Positions 34,008-40,267 of a stretch of DNA of 40,267 nt are shown here, piece by piece. The notes beneath the pieces were generated by a model. That model saw nothing but the letters and a program-made list of their open reading frames with translations. It was not told the origin of the DNA and did not search any database. The position numbers were made by a program, and so were the translations under genes. The stretch is from assembly GCA_021772895.1 (NCBI GenBank), contig JAJFLC010000019.1, forward strand, positions 1-40,267, in the 5' to 3' direction. Origin of the DNA: Mariprofundaceae bacterium. Its GTDB lineage: Bacteria > Pseudomonadota > Zetaproteobacteria > Mariprofundales > Mariprofundaceae. Positions within the stretch are counted from its first letter, which is position 1; the number at the start of each line of letters is the position of its first letter.

Positions 34008-35135
34008 TTGACTGAAACCACGTTTACTCCAATCTATCTTCCCGATGGTCAGGTTGTTCTGGCCGAACAGAATGATAATTCCTGCTATCGTCTTTACGGT
34101 TTTGATAACGAAGTCTCAATCTCAGGTGCCTTTGCTGAAAGTTTCAAAGCCCTGATCAACAACAACGCATCTGATAGCGATATGACCCGACTTCATTCGC
34201 TTGAACAACAGCCGTGGCTAAATGGATTAAGTCAGGCATCTACAAAACCAGTGATACCACCACAGCAACAACTGATTAGTTCGCAGCTTGGCATGTTATT
34301 CATCGAAGTGACTGACAAATGTAATGAACGCTGTATTCACTGCTACGCAGACTCCACACCCGAACGCACTGATTTTCTCCCTCTTGCTAGGATCACTGAT
34401 ATTCTGGATCAGGCACTCGATTTTGGCACACCCTTTGTTCAATTTACCGGTGGAGACCCTCTGATCCATCCTAATATTATTGAAATCGTGAGTTATGCAG
34501 CCAAACGCCCTTTCAAGGGCATTGAAATCTACACCAATGGCCTGCTACTTCATGAGAAAATGCTCAAAAAACTCGCGCCTTACAAACCTCAACTATCATT
34601 TTCCATTTATGCGGATCGCCCCGAAATTCATGATGCCATCACACGTCTTCCCGGCAGCTGGAAACGGACACTCGATGCCATGAAAAGATCAAATGCTGCT
34701 GGACTAAAAATCAGGGCTGGTATCGTTCTGATGGAAGAGAATATCGAGTGTGCGGAAAGGATGCCTGCCTTCCTTCATGAACATCTGGGCATGGGTATCG
34801 ATCAAATTCGTTTTGATGCCGTCAATCAGGTTGGGCGTGGCAAAGCGCTAACCATGCTACAGGGCATCACACCCTCTCACTCGTCCTCATCCGGCCCGGA
34901 CCGAAAAGGAAAACTCTGCATTGCAGCCAATGGTGATGTATACCCATGTATCTTCGCCCGAAACTTCAAACTGGGCAATATTTCCAATCAGTCATTAAAG
35001 ACCATCTTTGCCTCTATGCAGCACAAAAATCCTGATAAAAATGGCAGTAAACGTTGGAACTCGTGCTCTGAACAACTAAGCTGTGGTGATTGTCGAATCA
35101 TTGCCTATACCCTTGAAGGAAGTAACCGTGTCTGA
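34008..35135 (+). CDS. Radical SAM/SPASM peptide-modifying enzyme
   Basis: This 375-residue protein has the SAM-cleaving cluster motif C105-N-E-R-C109-I-H-C112, the GGDPL motif (near 152) and a C-terminal SPASM domain. The SPASM Cys residues include C304, C314, C353, C359 and C362, enough for auxiliary Fe-S clusters. Residues 1-90 are a separate N-terminal region that may be a recognition domain. The architecture matches enzymes that make cross-links in ribosomal peptides (PqqE, AlbA, QhpD groups). The only possible start is TTG 34008, 33 nt after the Cys-rich gene and without a visible ribosome-binding site, so translation may depend on coupling. PqqD overlaps its end by 8 nt. Confidence 0.85.
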   Translation: MTETTFTPIYLPDGQVVLAEQNDNSCYRLYGFDNEVSISGAFAESFKALINNNASDSDMTRLHSLEQQPWLNGLSQASTKPVIPPQQQLISSQLGMLFIEVTDKCNERCIHCYADSTPERTDFLPLARITDILDQALDFGTPFVQFTGGDPLIHPNIIEIVSYAAKRPFKGIEIYTNGLLLHEKMLKKLAPYKPQLSFSIYADRPEIHDAITRLPGSWKRTLDAMKRSNAAGLKIRAGIVLMEENIECAERMPAFLHEHLGMGIDQIRFDAVNQVGRGKALTMLQGITPSHSSSSGPDRKGKLCIAANGDVYPCIFARNFKLGNISNQSLKTIFASMQHKNPDKNGSKRWNSCSEQLSCGDCRIIAYTLEGSNRV

Positions 35136-35424
35136 ACAGCCAGAAACCAAAGTTCCCGAATATCCTGTTAAACGTCCGACCATGATTGGTGAAGAGTTGG
35201 AGGGTATGGATGAAGTCGTCTATGTAGATATCGACTCCGGCACCAATGTCTCATTGAATGTGCTTGGAGCTACCATACTTGAGCTGTGTGACGGAAAGCA
35301 CTCTATCGAAAACATCATCGATCTTGTTCTCGAAAACCTGTCCGGAGAGCGCGAGCAGATAAAAAAAGATATTCATCATATCCTGATAGAATATGCCGCA
35401 TACGGTCTCTTTATTGAGGAGTAA
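35128..35424 (+). CDS. PqqD-family peptide-binding protein
   Basis: This 98-residue protein has the PqqD fold (RiPP recognition element). The pattern VYVDIDSGTNVSLNVLGATILELCDGKHSIENIIDLV (landmarks LNVLGATILELCDG) is followed by an acidic helix and ends AAYGLFIEE. PqqD proteins deliver the precursor to a radical SAM enzyme. The frame is open to 35083, but GTG 35128 has AAGGA 7 nt upstream and is chosen. It overlaps the radical SAM gene's end by 8 nt, which is typical of tightly linked partners. Confidence 0.85.
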   Translation: MSEQPETKVPEYPVKRPTMIGEELEGMDEVVYVDIDSGTNVSLNVLGATILELCDGKHSIENIIDLVLENLSGEREQIKKDIHHILIEYAAYGLFIEE

Positions 35425-35433
35425 GCCTTTAAC

Positions 35434-36273
35434 ATGTGGCAGCGAACTTTCGGCGTAGGAAATATCTCTGTAAGGCTTGAGTCTGACCAGCAACGTTGCA
35501 CAGATGATATCCAAGCCATCACGTCCCTGTTTCCAGATTCAGAAAGACAACCCGGCCTGATATTTTCGATTAAACAACGGAAAAAAATCACTCTTTGTGT
35601 AAATGATGAAGAACTTTGGCAAAGCAATGACTCAGGTGAAATAAGTGCCGCATTTGAAGTGCACCTCTATATTCGAATCGTTCAGGAGCTGGTTCCTGAA
35701 CTTGCCTCCATCCATGCTGCCAGCATCGGCATTGATCAGCAGGCATGCATCTTTGCCGGTGTGTCTGATGCGGGCAAAAGCAGCATGTGTACCAAAGCTG
35801 TCATTGAAGGAAGTCATTATCTCTCAGACGAATTTGCCCTGCTTAACAAAACAGGTGAAGTTGAACCTTTTCCCCGGCCCCTACAATGGGGAAAAGAACA
35901 ACATCCGGCTTTTACGCATGATATGATGGCAAAAGCGGGCATCAAACAAACCACCTTCCAGTTTCCAGATACCGAAGGAAACAATGTATCTGCTCTGTTA
36001 TGGCTACCTGAAAAAGTTCAACATACGCCGCTACCGCTTCGCTGGGTTATATTTCCACGCTTTGATGCATCCGTTTCCACACCTGAGCTTACAACCATCC
36101 GACGTGGTGAAGCATTAATGGAACTGCCGCAACATTTACATCAACAGCAACGTGCCGACATCATGCTTCAAATGCTAAATCAGCGTATCCCAAAAGATGC
36201 TACCTTCCATCGGCTTCGTTTTTCAAATGTACATAAGGCTTGGGAGCTGCTTAAACATTCCCTTTTTTCATAA
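35434..36273 (+). CDS. HPr-kinase-like protein (HprK-related) of the maturation cluster
   Basis: This protein of 279 residues has a Walker A loop G109-V-S-D-A-G-K-S116 and a downstream LSDEFALL acidic motif with FPRPLQWG, as in the kinase domain of HPr kinase. The canonical HPr-phosphorylase regions and HPr itself are absent here, so another phospho-acceptor is likely. Related kinases phosphorylate the C-terminal residue of lasso-peptide precursors (paeninodin). I recall HprK-related proteins beside PqqD-like proteins as a recurring genomic module. Its end overlaps the convergent ATP-grasp gene by 23 bp. Confidence 0.78.
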   Translation: MWQRTFGVGNISVRLESDQQRCTDDIQAITSLFPDSERQPGLIFSIKQRKKITLCVNDEELWQSNDSGEISAAFEVHLYIRIVQELVPELASIHAASIGIDQQACIFAGVSDAGKSSMCTKAVIEGSHYLSDEFALLNKTGEVEPFPRPLQWGKEQHPAFTHDMMAKAGIKQTTFQFPDTEGNNVSALLWLPEKVQHTPLPLRWVIFPRFDASVSTPELTTIRRGEALMELPQHLHQQQRADIMLQMLNQRIPKDATFHRLRFSNVHKAWELLKHSLFS

Positions 36274-37450
36274 GCTTTCTTTTTCGAACATTTTGAAACG
36301 TCTTATAAAAAAGGCTCAGGCTCGCTGATCTATCCAGACCATCCCAGGCACCCAAAATCATATTGGGTCTCTTTTTACGATAATCTCGAATGGTCACAAA
36401 AAGATTCTTAAGCTGCGCTATCCATATTCGATTTCCTTGCCCTTTCACAACCCAGTCCGGTTCGTGATAACACGTTGCAATCATACGTACATATTCGGCT
36501 TTCGAGCGTTGCAGACACGCCTCTTCCAGCCTCACACCCTCAGCACATATTTGGTAATAAGCTGATAACATCCCTGCCCCATCAGCCTCTGCAAGACAAC
36601 TCCAGCCTGAAAGCCGAGGATTCACCTCCATGACATACCATTGTCCATCAGCATCCTGTTTGCATTCCACTTCGGCAAAACCCTTCCAATTCAAAGTTGA
36701 AAGCAAGTCTCGCGCGCCCTCATAAAGTTCTGGAATCCACTCTGCTTTTGCAGCAGTCGTCTCTCCAAACAATCCAAATTTCGTTTTGGCAACCCGTTGG
36801 CGCCGGCAGGTAAACCCCCGCACCGGTCTTGAATCATGATCAAAGAGAATCAATGCCGAAGCCATTCGATCAACATCGCCTTCAACAAACTTCTGAACCC
36901 GATGATACTGATCAGCATTCTTTTCTACATCCTGAGATTCAAGAAAACGTTGCAGTGCCGAAGAATCGGCAAATACTTGAAACCTGTCCCGCTCTGATTT
37001 GATCATCAACGGAAAAACATAACTCTCCGTATTTTCATACAAATCACTGACCCGCACAATCTCCATTGATGCGACTTTCAACGTATCTGTTTCTGGTAAG
37101 TTCTCAGTTGCAAGCGCTTGTTCGACCGTCTCTGCATCCACAGTCAGAAAACGCATGCCTATCTTTTGAAGTAACTGCTGATAAGTAGCCGTAAATTTGG
37201 CAAGATCATCCACACATGGCAGCCATACGCCAGCAAGCCCCGAACTTTTAAGCCCAAGCGCATAAGTACCATTCAACTGCTCATCTAAACACTGTAATTC
37301 AACTGATCGCTGGACGTATCGGCTTTTTCTGGCCCATCCCTCAATGGGCCAAAATGTCCCTTCTACCGGGATACCGGCACGCCCTGCTGCCTGCGCCAGA
37401 GCAAACATCTGTGAATCCTGAAGATCATGAATGATAAACGGTGTATTCAT
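36251..37450 (-). CDS. ATP-grasp domain enzyme of unknown substrate
   Basis: This protein of 399 residues has ATP-grasp features: a middle domain with FPLMIKSERDRFQVF (nucleotide-binding Lys), and the metal-binding WYVMEVNPRLSGWSCL near residues 270-282. The N-terminal part (HDLQDSQMFALAQAAGRAGI) is a pre-ATP-grasp Rossmann-like domain. Members couple ATP hydrolysis to carboxylate-amine bond formation. The acceptor is unknown. It is co-transcribed with the transporter upstream (4-nt overlap) and convergent with the kinase gene. It could tailor the Cys-rich product or make a small-molecule ligand. Confidence 0.75.
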   Translation of the reverse strand: MNTPFIIHDLQDSQMFALAQAAGRAGIPVEGTFWPIEGWARKSRYVQRSVELQCLDEQLNGTYALGLKSSGLAGVWLPCVDDLAKFTATYQQLLQKIGMRFLTVDAETVEQALATENLPETDTLKVASMEIVRVSDLYENTESYVFPLMIKSERDRFQVFADSSALQRFLESQDVEKNADQYHRVQKFVEGDVDRMASALILFDHDSRPVRGFTCRRQRVAKTKFGLFGETTAAKAEWIPELYEGARDLLSTLNWKGFAEVECKQDADGQWYVMEVNPRLSGWSCLAEADGAGMLSAYYQICAEGVRLEEACLQRSKAEYVRMIATCYHEPDWVVKGQGNRIWIAQLKNLFVTIRDYRKKRPNMILGAWDGLDRSASLSLFYKTFQNVRKRKLMKKGNV

Positions 37451-38595
37451 GGTTTATGTGGCAATCTCCATGCCAATAACATACCCATCAATGCAATGAA
37501 CGCACAAACAAAAAAAGCCTGAGTGTATCCAGCGTAACTTACAATCACGCCACAGCCCATAATACCTACCGTGCTTCCCAGCCCAAATCCACAGGCTGAA
37601 TACCAACCCTGCGCTGTGGCATGGCGGTTTGCCGGCGCAAGTTTTTTTACCCATACAATGGCTGAAAGATGGAATGCGGCAAAACTTGCTGCATGTAATA
37701 ACTGTAACAATAACAATCCATACCATGCTTCTGTCATGCCAATACCCAGCCAACGCATGGATGCAAGCAGAAGCGAAATCGACAATACCCAGGCTGGAGC
37801 AGCCTTTTGCAATGGTTTGGACCATCCCCACATCAGAACAATCTCCGCCAGCACACCAAAAACCCAAAATGCCCCGACCTGCCACCCTTGATAACCAACC
37901 TCAACCAGATACAGACTATAGAAACCATAATAGGCTCCATGCGATACCTGCATCAAAAAACTAACAATCAGGAGCGTGATAAAAGCCTGCCCAAACCGGG
38001 CCTCACCGGTTTCAGGTCTATCTGAAACAATATGCTGACTTGGAAACCCGCGTGCGGCGAAGGCGAGTAATAACATCAGACCAAACAACCACCACGGAAA
38101 CTGGCTCATATGACCATCTACAAGCCATATACCACCTGCAAGAGAAGCCAAAATAAAGCCAATTGATCCCCAGACACGAAGGCGCCCATATTCAGCCAGT
38201 GCCGCTTCAGAAATAGAGACAGAAAGGCCATCCGTTAAGGGCAAAATAGCGGCCCATAGGATACCGAATAATAATACAACTAACGCCAACCACCCGATAT
38301 CACTCACATAGTCCATGGCAATCGCAAAAATCGCTGCTAAAAGCGAAGCAATCACAATAAACAATCTGCTATGGCCTGATGCATGACGATCCGCCAAATG
38401 TCCAATCCAGGGAGGAGAAAGCACTTTGGCAACAGCGATAAGCCCTGTCATCACGCCAATCATCATCACGTCCAGTCCTTTTTCATCCAGATAGATCGGA
38501 AAAAAGGGTAAAATAAGGCCCATGGCTGCAAAATATGCAGCGTAAAAAAGCCGAATGGCATGCAATGATATGGAGGGAATCATAACGCACAGCAT
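37447..38595 (-). CDS. MFS transporter, phenylpropionate transporter (HcaT)-like
   Basis: This protein of about 382 residues has twelve predicted hydrophobic helices and belongs to the major facilitator superfamily, closest by eye to the MFS_1_like/HcaT group. The N terminus has YLDEKGLDVMMIGVMTGL and the loop PPWIGHLADRHAS, the A-motif region. EYGRLRVWGSIGFIL is typical of this group. The start may be ATG 38595 (weak GGGGTGG site upstream) or ATG 38583, which matches other family N termini. It overlaps the ATP-grasp gene by 4 nt. In this context it might export a product or precursor. Confidence 0.85.
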   Translation of the reverse strand: MLCVMIPSISLHAIRLFYAAYFAAMGLILPFFPIYLDEKGLDVMMIGVMTGLIAVAKVLSPPWIGHLADRHASGHSRLFIVIASLLAAIFAIAMDYVSDIGWLALVVLLFGILWAAILPLTDGLSVSISEAALAEYGRLRVWGSIGFILASLAGGIWLVDGHMSQFPWWLFGLMLLLAFAARGFPSQHIVSDRPETGEARFGQAFITLLIVSFLMQVSHGAYYGFYSLYLVEVGYQGWQVGAFWVFGVLAEIVLMWGWSKPLQKAAPAWVLSISLLLASMRWLGIGMTEAWYGLLLLQLLHAASFAAFHLSAIVWVKKLAPANRHATAQGWYSACGFGLGSTVGIMGCGVIVSYAGYTQAFFVCAFIALMGMLLAWRLPHKP

Positions 38596-38665
38596 AGCGT
38601 TCCACCCCGGCACTTACAGCATTCATACGCTTGCAGCATTGCAGCGAATCGATAATCATCCTCGC

Positions 38666-39697
38666 ATGTCACACATCACTCGGTCTATTCTATGCATCGT
38701 CATGCTTCTGTTTATCTCATCCTGTGAGCAAAAAAGTGGTTTAACGCTTGCACCGGAATGGCAGACAGAAATCATCAGCGAATGGCAGAATGAGCTGCCC
38801 GACATGCTGGTTCTTTCACCTGATGGAAAAACACTCTTTATCAGCTGTGAAACAACTGCCGACATGCTCGCACCATCTCTGATTCGAATCGCACTTGATA
38901 CGGGAGAAAAAGAGACCCTTTTATACGGCTTAGGCCGTGCCGATGGTTTAAAAATGGATCACAAAGGAGACCTCTGGCTGGGCGAAGAGGTTGATGATGG
39001 TTTGATTGTTCACATCACATCGCCTGCCACCATTGCACCGGAACAGCGTCTGGATCGAAGTAGATTGGTGAGTAGCCATCCTGATATTATCGCAGTTGCA
39101 TCTGCGGGCCGTTTTTCACATGAAGGCATGGTTTTCTCAAAAGATCATCAATATCTTTACCTCGCAGATGAATGGTCTGAAGGCTGCCTTTATAGATATA
39201 CGTTGAATAACAAAGCACTTCACGTTTTACATAAAACAAAAGGCTGGCTCAAAATCAACACACCGCAGGATTCAAGATTTAAAGCTGAAGTATTACATGG
39301 TCAATATTTTGACCGGCTGGAAGATATGGAACTTCTCCCGGATGGCCGAATACTCATGGCAGAAACAGGTTCACAAGCTAAACAAGGTCACATCTGGCTA
39401 CTTGATGACAGGAACAGTATGCCCAAAGTCTCTTCTTATCTTCAACATACCGATATCAAACATCCTGACAATCTTGAGTGGGATCAAAAACGCCATTGGT
39501 TATGGATCACCGATGATAGCTCGCCCTCCAGGTTATGGGCATGGGATGGCAAAAATATAAAACAAATAGCATCTCATCGTTTTGCTGAAATTACCGGCGT
39601 AGAAACCGATCATCATGGCTCCGTCTATTTCAACCTTCAGCACAATATCTTTGGCCCGGACTTAACGCTTAAAATGAATCGTTCCCCAAAAAAATAA
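38666..39697 (+). CDS. PhoX/DUF839-like beta-propeller lipoprotein
   Basis: This is an exported lipoprotein of 343 residues with a lipobox I-S-S-C near residues 17-20. The rest shows repeated propeller-like strands. The segments FSHEGMVFSKDHQYLYLAD, LEDMELLPDGRILMAETG and HPDNLEWDQKRHWLWITDD resemble conserved parts of the DUF839/PhoX phosphatase family, whose acidic residues bind calcium. It could also be read as an SMP-30-like propeller. The frame opens at 38555 but only the ATG at 38666 gives a signal peptide. No clear ribosome-binding site is seen, and the link to the neighbouring cluster is inference. Confidence 0.6.
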   Translation: MSHITRSILCIVMLLFISSCEQKSGLTLAPEWQTEIISEWQNELPDMLVLSPDGKTLFISCETTADMLAPSLIRIALDTGEKETLLYGLGRADGLKMDHKGDLWLGEEVDDGLIVHITSPATIAPEQRLDRSRLVSSHPDIIAVASAGRFSHEGMVFSKDHQYLYLADEWSEGCLYRYTLNNKALHVLHKTKGWLKINTPQDSRFKAEVLHGQYFDRLEDMELLPDGRILMAETGSQAKQGHIWLLDDRNSMPKVSSYLQHTDIKHPDNLEWDQKRHWLWITDDSSPSRLWAWDGKNIKQIASHRFAEITGVETDHHGSVYFNLQHNIFGPDLTLKMNRSPKK

Positions 39698-39700
39698 ATC

Positions 39701-40132
39701 ATGGATGTCTGGATCGAAACTGTCATAAGGCAACTCATCCTCTACTCACTGCCTGTGCTCATATCGCTGACGTTTGTCAGTTTCATCGAATGTAAATTGA
39801 TTGCAAAACCAGCACCACATCCATTTCATGCCATCAGTTGGATGGGGACATGGTTGCCATGGATCGCTGCTATATTCTTTTCCCGAGCAGTCATTTTTGC
39901 CCTTCCCCGACCTGTTGAATCTGGAAAACATGCCGCTTTATACCGTTGCTCAGGTCACATCATACTTTGCATCACAGGTTTTTTGCTTTATTGCTGGAGC
40001 CTGAACCATCAACCTCCCACAGGTCTTCCTCCATTGCATCTCTGGTGGGCTAAAATATTGATGTTTTTTAACCTGTGCATGATATGCATGCACCTTCTTC
40101 CTCTTCCAGGCATGTATGTAGGAGAGTCGTAG
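39701..40132 (+). CDS. Small membrane protein, possibly M50-like and truncated by an IS30 insertion
   Basis: This protein of 143 residues has about four hydrophobic segments. By eye it resembles the M50 (site-2 protease) membrane fold. HPFHAISWMGTWLPWI corresponds to the NPxxHIDPxGT landmark. LPRPVE is like the KPVPV landmark, and FFNLCMICMHLLPLPG is like NLLPIPPLDGG. The HExxH metal site is not present: the matching region reads VSFIECK. If related, it would be catalytically dead. The TAG stop (40130-40132) lies inside the inverted repeat of the IS30 element that begins near 40129, so the true C terminus is missing. It follows the lipoprotein gene by 3 nt. Confidence 0.4.
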   Translation: MDVWIETVIRQLILYSLPVLISLTFVSFIECKLIAKPAPHPFHAISWMGTWLPWIAAIFFSRAVIFALPRPVESGKHAALYRCSGHIILCITGFLLYCWSLNHQPPTGLPPLHLWWAKILMFFNLCMICMHLLPLPGMYVGES

Positions 40133-40171
40133 ATTCAAGTTGTAAGTGCAATTTTATGAATTGTTTGAGTT

Positions 40172-40196
40172 GGCAAGCTGCGTAAGCAGTCTTGCC
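40172..40196 (+). other. Hairpin in the IS30 leader
   Basis: GGCAAGCTGC (40172-40181) pairs with GCAG-t-CTTGCC (40186-40196) around a GTAA loop, giving a 10-bp stem with one bulged T. It lies 34 nt before the transposase ATG. Hairpins here could limit transposase synthesis from outside transcripts, which is inference. Confidence 0.4.
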
Positions 40197-40230
40197 CTTA
40201 TCAAACACCACTCATCAAAGGAGCACGAAC

Positions 40231-40267
40231 ATGAGCTACACGCAGCTTACCGAGAACGATCGTATCG
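40231..40267 (+). CDS. IS30-family transposase, N-terminal fragment
   Basis: The start ATG follows AAGGAG by 7 nt. The first 12 residues, MSYTQLTENDRI, match the conserved N terminus of IS30 transposases (M-S-Y-T-Q-L-T-x-x-x-R). The coding region runs off the window edge, so the DDE domain is not visible. Confidence 0.75.
   Translation, partial: MSYTQLTENDRI

Larger units (their letters stand above)
40129..40267 (+). mobile_element. Left end of an IS30-family insertion sequence
   Basis: The sequence from about 40129, GTAGATTCAAGTTGTAAGTG, resembles the IS30-type terminal repeat (IS30 itself begins TGTAGATTCAA). It is followed at 40231 by the start of a typical IS30 transposase. The right end is outside the window. 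The element lies directly after the membrane protein gene and provides its stop codon. Confidence 0.75.

Noticed and set aside
32359-36273. Lasso-peptide cluster
   Set aside because: The HprK-like and nucleotidyltransferase genes fit, but there is no macrolactam synthetase, no B-protein protease and no short precursor with the lasso ring pattern.

Overview
The window is a gene-dense stretch of about 40 kb from a Gram-negative bacterium. The evidence for Gram-negative is an MlaEFD lipid-transport operon, a PilQ secretin, class A PBP1A and lipoproteins. The order pil genes-aroK-aroB, the three-subunit proton-translocating transhydrogenase and the 1,500-residue NAD-glutamate dehydrogenase suggest a pseudomonadotan. 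The overall content reminds me of marine Zetaproteobacteria (Mariprofundus-like), but that placement is a guess without a database search. No rRNA, tRNA or CRISPR array is visible, and no stretch longer than 300 bases lacks a gene.

Layout. The window starts inside the 3' end of an IS1595-type insertion sequence (1-138). Housekeeping genes follow: pntB-pntAB-pntAA, folK-folB, a tiny zinc-finger gene (4096-4260), rlmB and radC. Next is a large NAD-dependent glutamate dehydrogenase on the other strand. Then alr-mlaE-mlaF-mlaD-TPR form one operon, followed by a GCS2-type carboxylate-amine ligase, an M20 amidohydrolase, fxsA and a Bax inhibitor-1 family gene. A strong bidirectional terminator (18708-18752) separates these from a long minus-strand block.

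The minus-strand block (18771-30000) is type IV pilus machinery. It contains pilM-pilN-pilO-pilQ-aroK-aroB, in which pilP is absent between pilO and pilQ. Upstream lies a translationally coupled minor-pilin operon: fimT/gspH-like, pilV, pilW, an unusually long PilX-like protein with an EF-hand-like loop, and a DUF4124-like/monohaem cytochrome c fusion. PBP1A (mrcA) is divergent from this operon and overlaps it.

The accessory part (32359-40132) is the most interesting. It looks like a peptide- or protein-maturation cluster: a nucleotidyltransferase, a small protein with a twin-arginine leader and 13 cysteines, a radical SAM/SPASM enzyme, a PqqD-like carrier domain, an HPr-kinase-like protein, an ATP-grasp enzyme and an MFS transporter. 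It ends with a PhoX/DUF839-like lipoprotein and a small membrane protein resembling a catalytically dead M50 (site-2-protease) fold. The last gene appears to be cut off by an IS30-family element, whose left end and transposase start close the window. My working model is that the Cys-rich protein is recognised through its leader and the PqqD domain, modified in the cytoplasm by the radical SAM enzyme and possibly by the kinase and nucleotidyltransferase, and then exported. The modification itself is unknown.
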